Source: Deltaproteobacteria bacterium (GTDB lineage Bacteria > Desulfobacterota > Desulfobacteria > Desulfobacterales > C00003060). Taken from it: a stretch of DNA of 5,062 nucleotides. The notes under the pieces are model-generated. The model was not told the DNA's origin and ran no database searches. It saw nothing but the letters and a program-made list of their open reading frames with translations. The position numbers were made by a program, and so were the translations under genes. Numbering within the stretch: the first letter of the stretch is position 1; each line of letters begins with the position of its first letter. Below are positions 4,314-5,062 of this stretch, in pieces. The stretch is taken from positions 1 to 5,062 of the forward strand of contig QMMV01000183.1 in assembly GCA_003647435.1 (NCBI GenBank), given 5' to 3'.

Positions 4314-5062
4314 TCAGGTTCGGGAATGAATGATTCGAAGCGTCCTGGAATACCTCCCGTCGAGCCTGTCCAGGGGAATGCGGGAGTATTCATCGCAAAA
4401 CGCCTCCCACACCGACCCGAGGGTCTCCTTTAGCAGGGCCTCTGTTTCGGGGTCAGGCGTCGGCAGGCACCCGCAAAGATCCCGGACGAAGTTGGAGCCG
4501 AAGGCTTCCATGGTGTACGGCGGAGAGCCCTCCCTACTCCGGAGGCGTGCCAGAAGGTCCCGGGCCTGCTCCACGGTCAGCCCCTCGAATGTTGGACCAA
4601 GGCCCAGAGACATGCGCCCCCAGTAGGTGACGAGGAGCCTGTCATAGGTGTCTTCCAGCGGTGCTATCCCGTCTTGCCCGGGGGGGCAGGAGCGGGCCAG
4701 CACCTCAAGGAGCCCGTCCACCACCATCAGGCGCCTGAGGATTCGCGTGCATTGCCGCACCTCCCCGAGCCATTCGAAGTCGCGCATCTGCTCGTCTTCT
4801 TGCCCCGTGAAAAAGAGCGGGCGTCGCTTGAGGAGCCCTTTCAGGGTGCCTCCCCAGCGCTCTGCCCAGAATGTGACATCAAGCCCCCGGGCGCGGAACC
4901 AGCTTCCCGCCTCCCAGCGCTCGGCCTCACGTTTCACCTTCAGGACCATCCCGTAAGCCACGCGGAACACACTCGTGAGGGGATATCTTTCCAACAATCT
5001 CCTGCCCGCCGCCGGGTCCCGGCCGCTGAGAATTTCCAGGCCCAGGTTCAGGATCCTTGCTC
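4314..5062 (-). CDS. Probable DUF6178-family protein, C-terminal part (runs off right edge)
   Basis: The frame is open from the right edge to a TGA at 4316-4314, giving about 248 residues of a larger protein; the start lies outside the window. The visible part begins ARILNLGLEILSGRDPAAGR, then LLERYPLTSVFRVAYGMVLK, and is mostly amphipathic helix rich in Leu, Arg and Glu. Few motifs stand out: a QMRDFEWLGEVRQ segment, a WGRMSLGLGP segment and a C-terminal IPLDRLDGRYSR. The GLEILSG...VFRVAYG pattern and the LDGRYSR ending resemble, from memory, the DUF6178 proteins of Desulfobacterota, which are about 500-600 residues and of unknown function. No signal peptide or membrane segment is seen in this part. 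An internal TTG at 4997-4995 could be mistaken for a start, but the coding pattern continues upstream of it. It converges with the nitroreductase gene. Coding status is firm; the family name is tentative. Confidence 0.7.
   Translation of the reverse strand, partial: ARILNLGLEILSGRDPAAGRRLLERYPLTSVFRVAYGMVLKVKREAERWEAGSWFRARGLDVTFWAERWGGTLKGLLKRRPLFFTGQEDEQMRDFEWLGEVRQCTRILRRLMVVDGLLEVLARSCPPGQDGIAPLEDTYDRLLVTYWGRMSLGLGPTFEGLTVEQARDLLARLRSREGSPPYTMEAFGSNFVRDLCGCLPTPDPETEALLKETLGSVWEAFCDEYSRIPLDRLDGRYSRTLRIIHSRT

Noticed and set aside
1..5062. CRISPR array, tRNA or rRNA genes, riboswitches
   Set aside because: No regularly spaced repeats, cloverleaf-like segments or conserved rRNA blocks were found by reading both strands.

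Overview
The window looks like a chromosomal segment of an anaerobic Desulfobacterota-type bacterium (former Deltaproteobacteria). This rests on inference from gene content: a probable DUF6178 protein, an SCP-x-like thiolase remnant, a UlaG-like metallo-hydrolase and an FMN nitroreductase, with strong AAAGGAG-type ribosome binding sites. The left part (about 1-2310) is visibly more AT-rich and accessory in character. The right part (about 2400-5062) is GC-rich and reads like ordinary metabolic chromosome.

Region 1-1356 (all minus strand) is a cell-envelope cassette. A small secreted protein (1108-1356) ends at a TGA that lies in the same frame as a long charged coiled-coil protein (88-1023). 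There is no other stop between them, so the two are very probably halves of one exported protein of about 422 codons, split by a single in-frame TGA. The coiled-coil gene is followed by a lipoprotein gene through a one-base TAATG overlap; the lipoprotein runs off the left edge.

Region 1399-2310 is a decayed insertion sequence. It carries the C-terminal part of an IS4-superfamily transposase (about 1622-2269) between imperfect inverted repeats at 1399-1428 and 2288-2310. The left repeat reaches to within about 45 bases of the probable start codon of the envelope gene, so that gene's upstream region was probably rebuilt by the element.

Region 2371-4285 holds two intact plus-strand enzymes with good ribosome binding sites: a metallo-beta-lactamase-fold hydrolase (2459-3112) and a nitroreductase (3614-4285). 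Between them on the minus strand lies the wreck of a thiolase gene (3142-3455), which has lost its 5' half and a large central part. Region 4314-5062 is the C-terminal part of a minus-strand DUF6178-like protein that starts beyond the right edge.

The most interesting point is the in-frame TGA at 1108-1110. It is either a recent nonsense mutation or, more speculatively, a selenocysteine codon; a small GC hairpin sits at a suitable distance downstream. No CRISPR array, tRNA or rRNA was seen.
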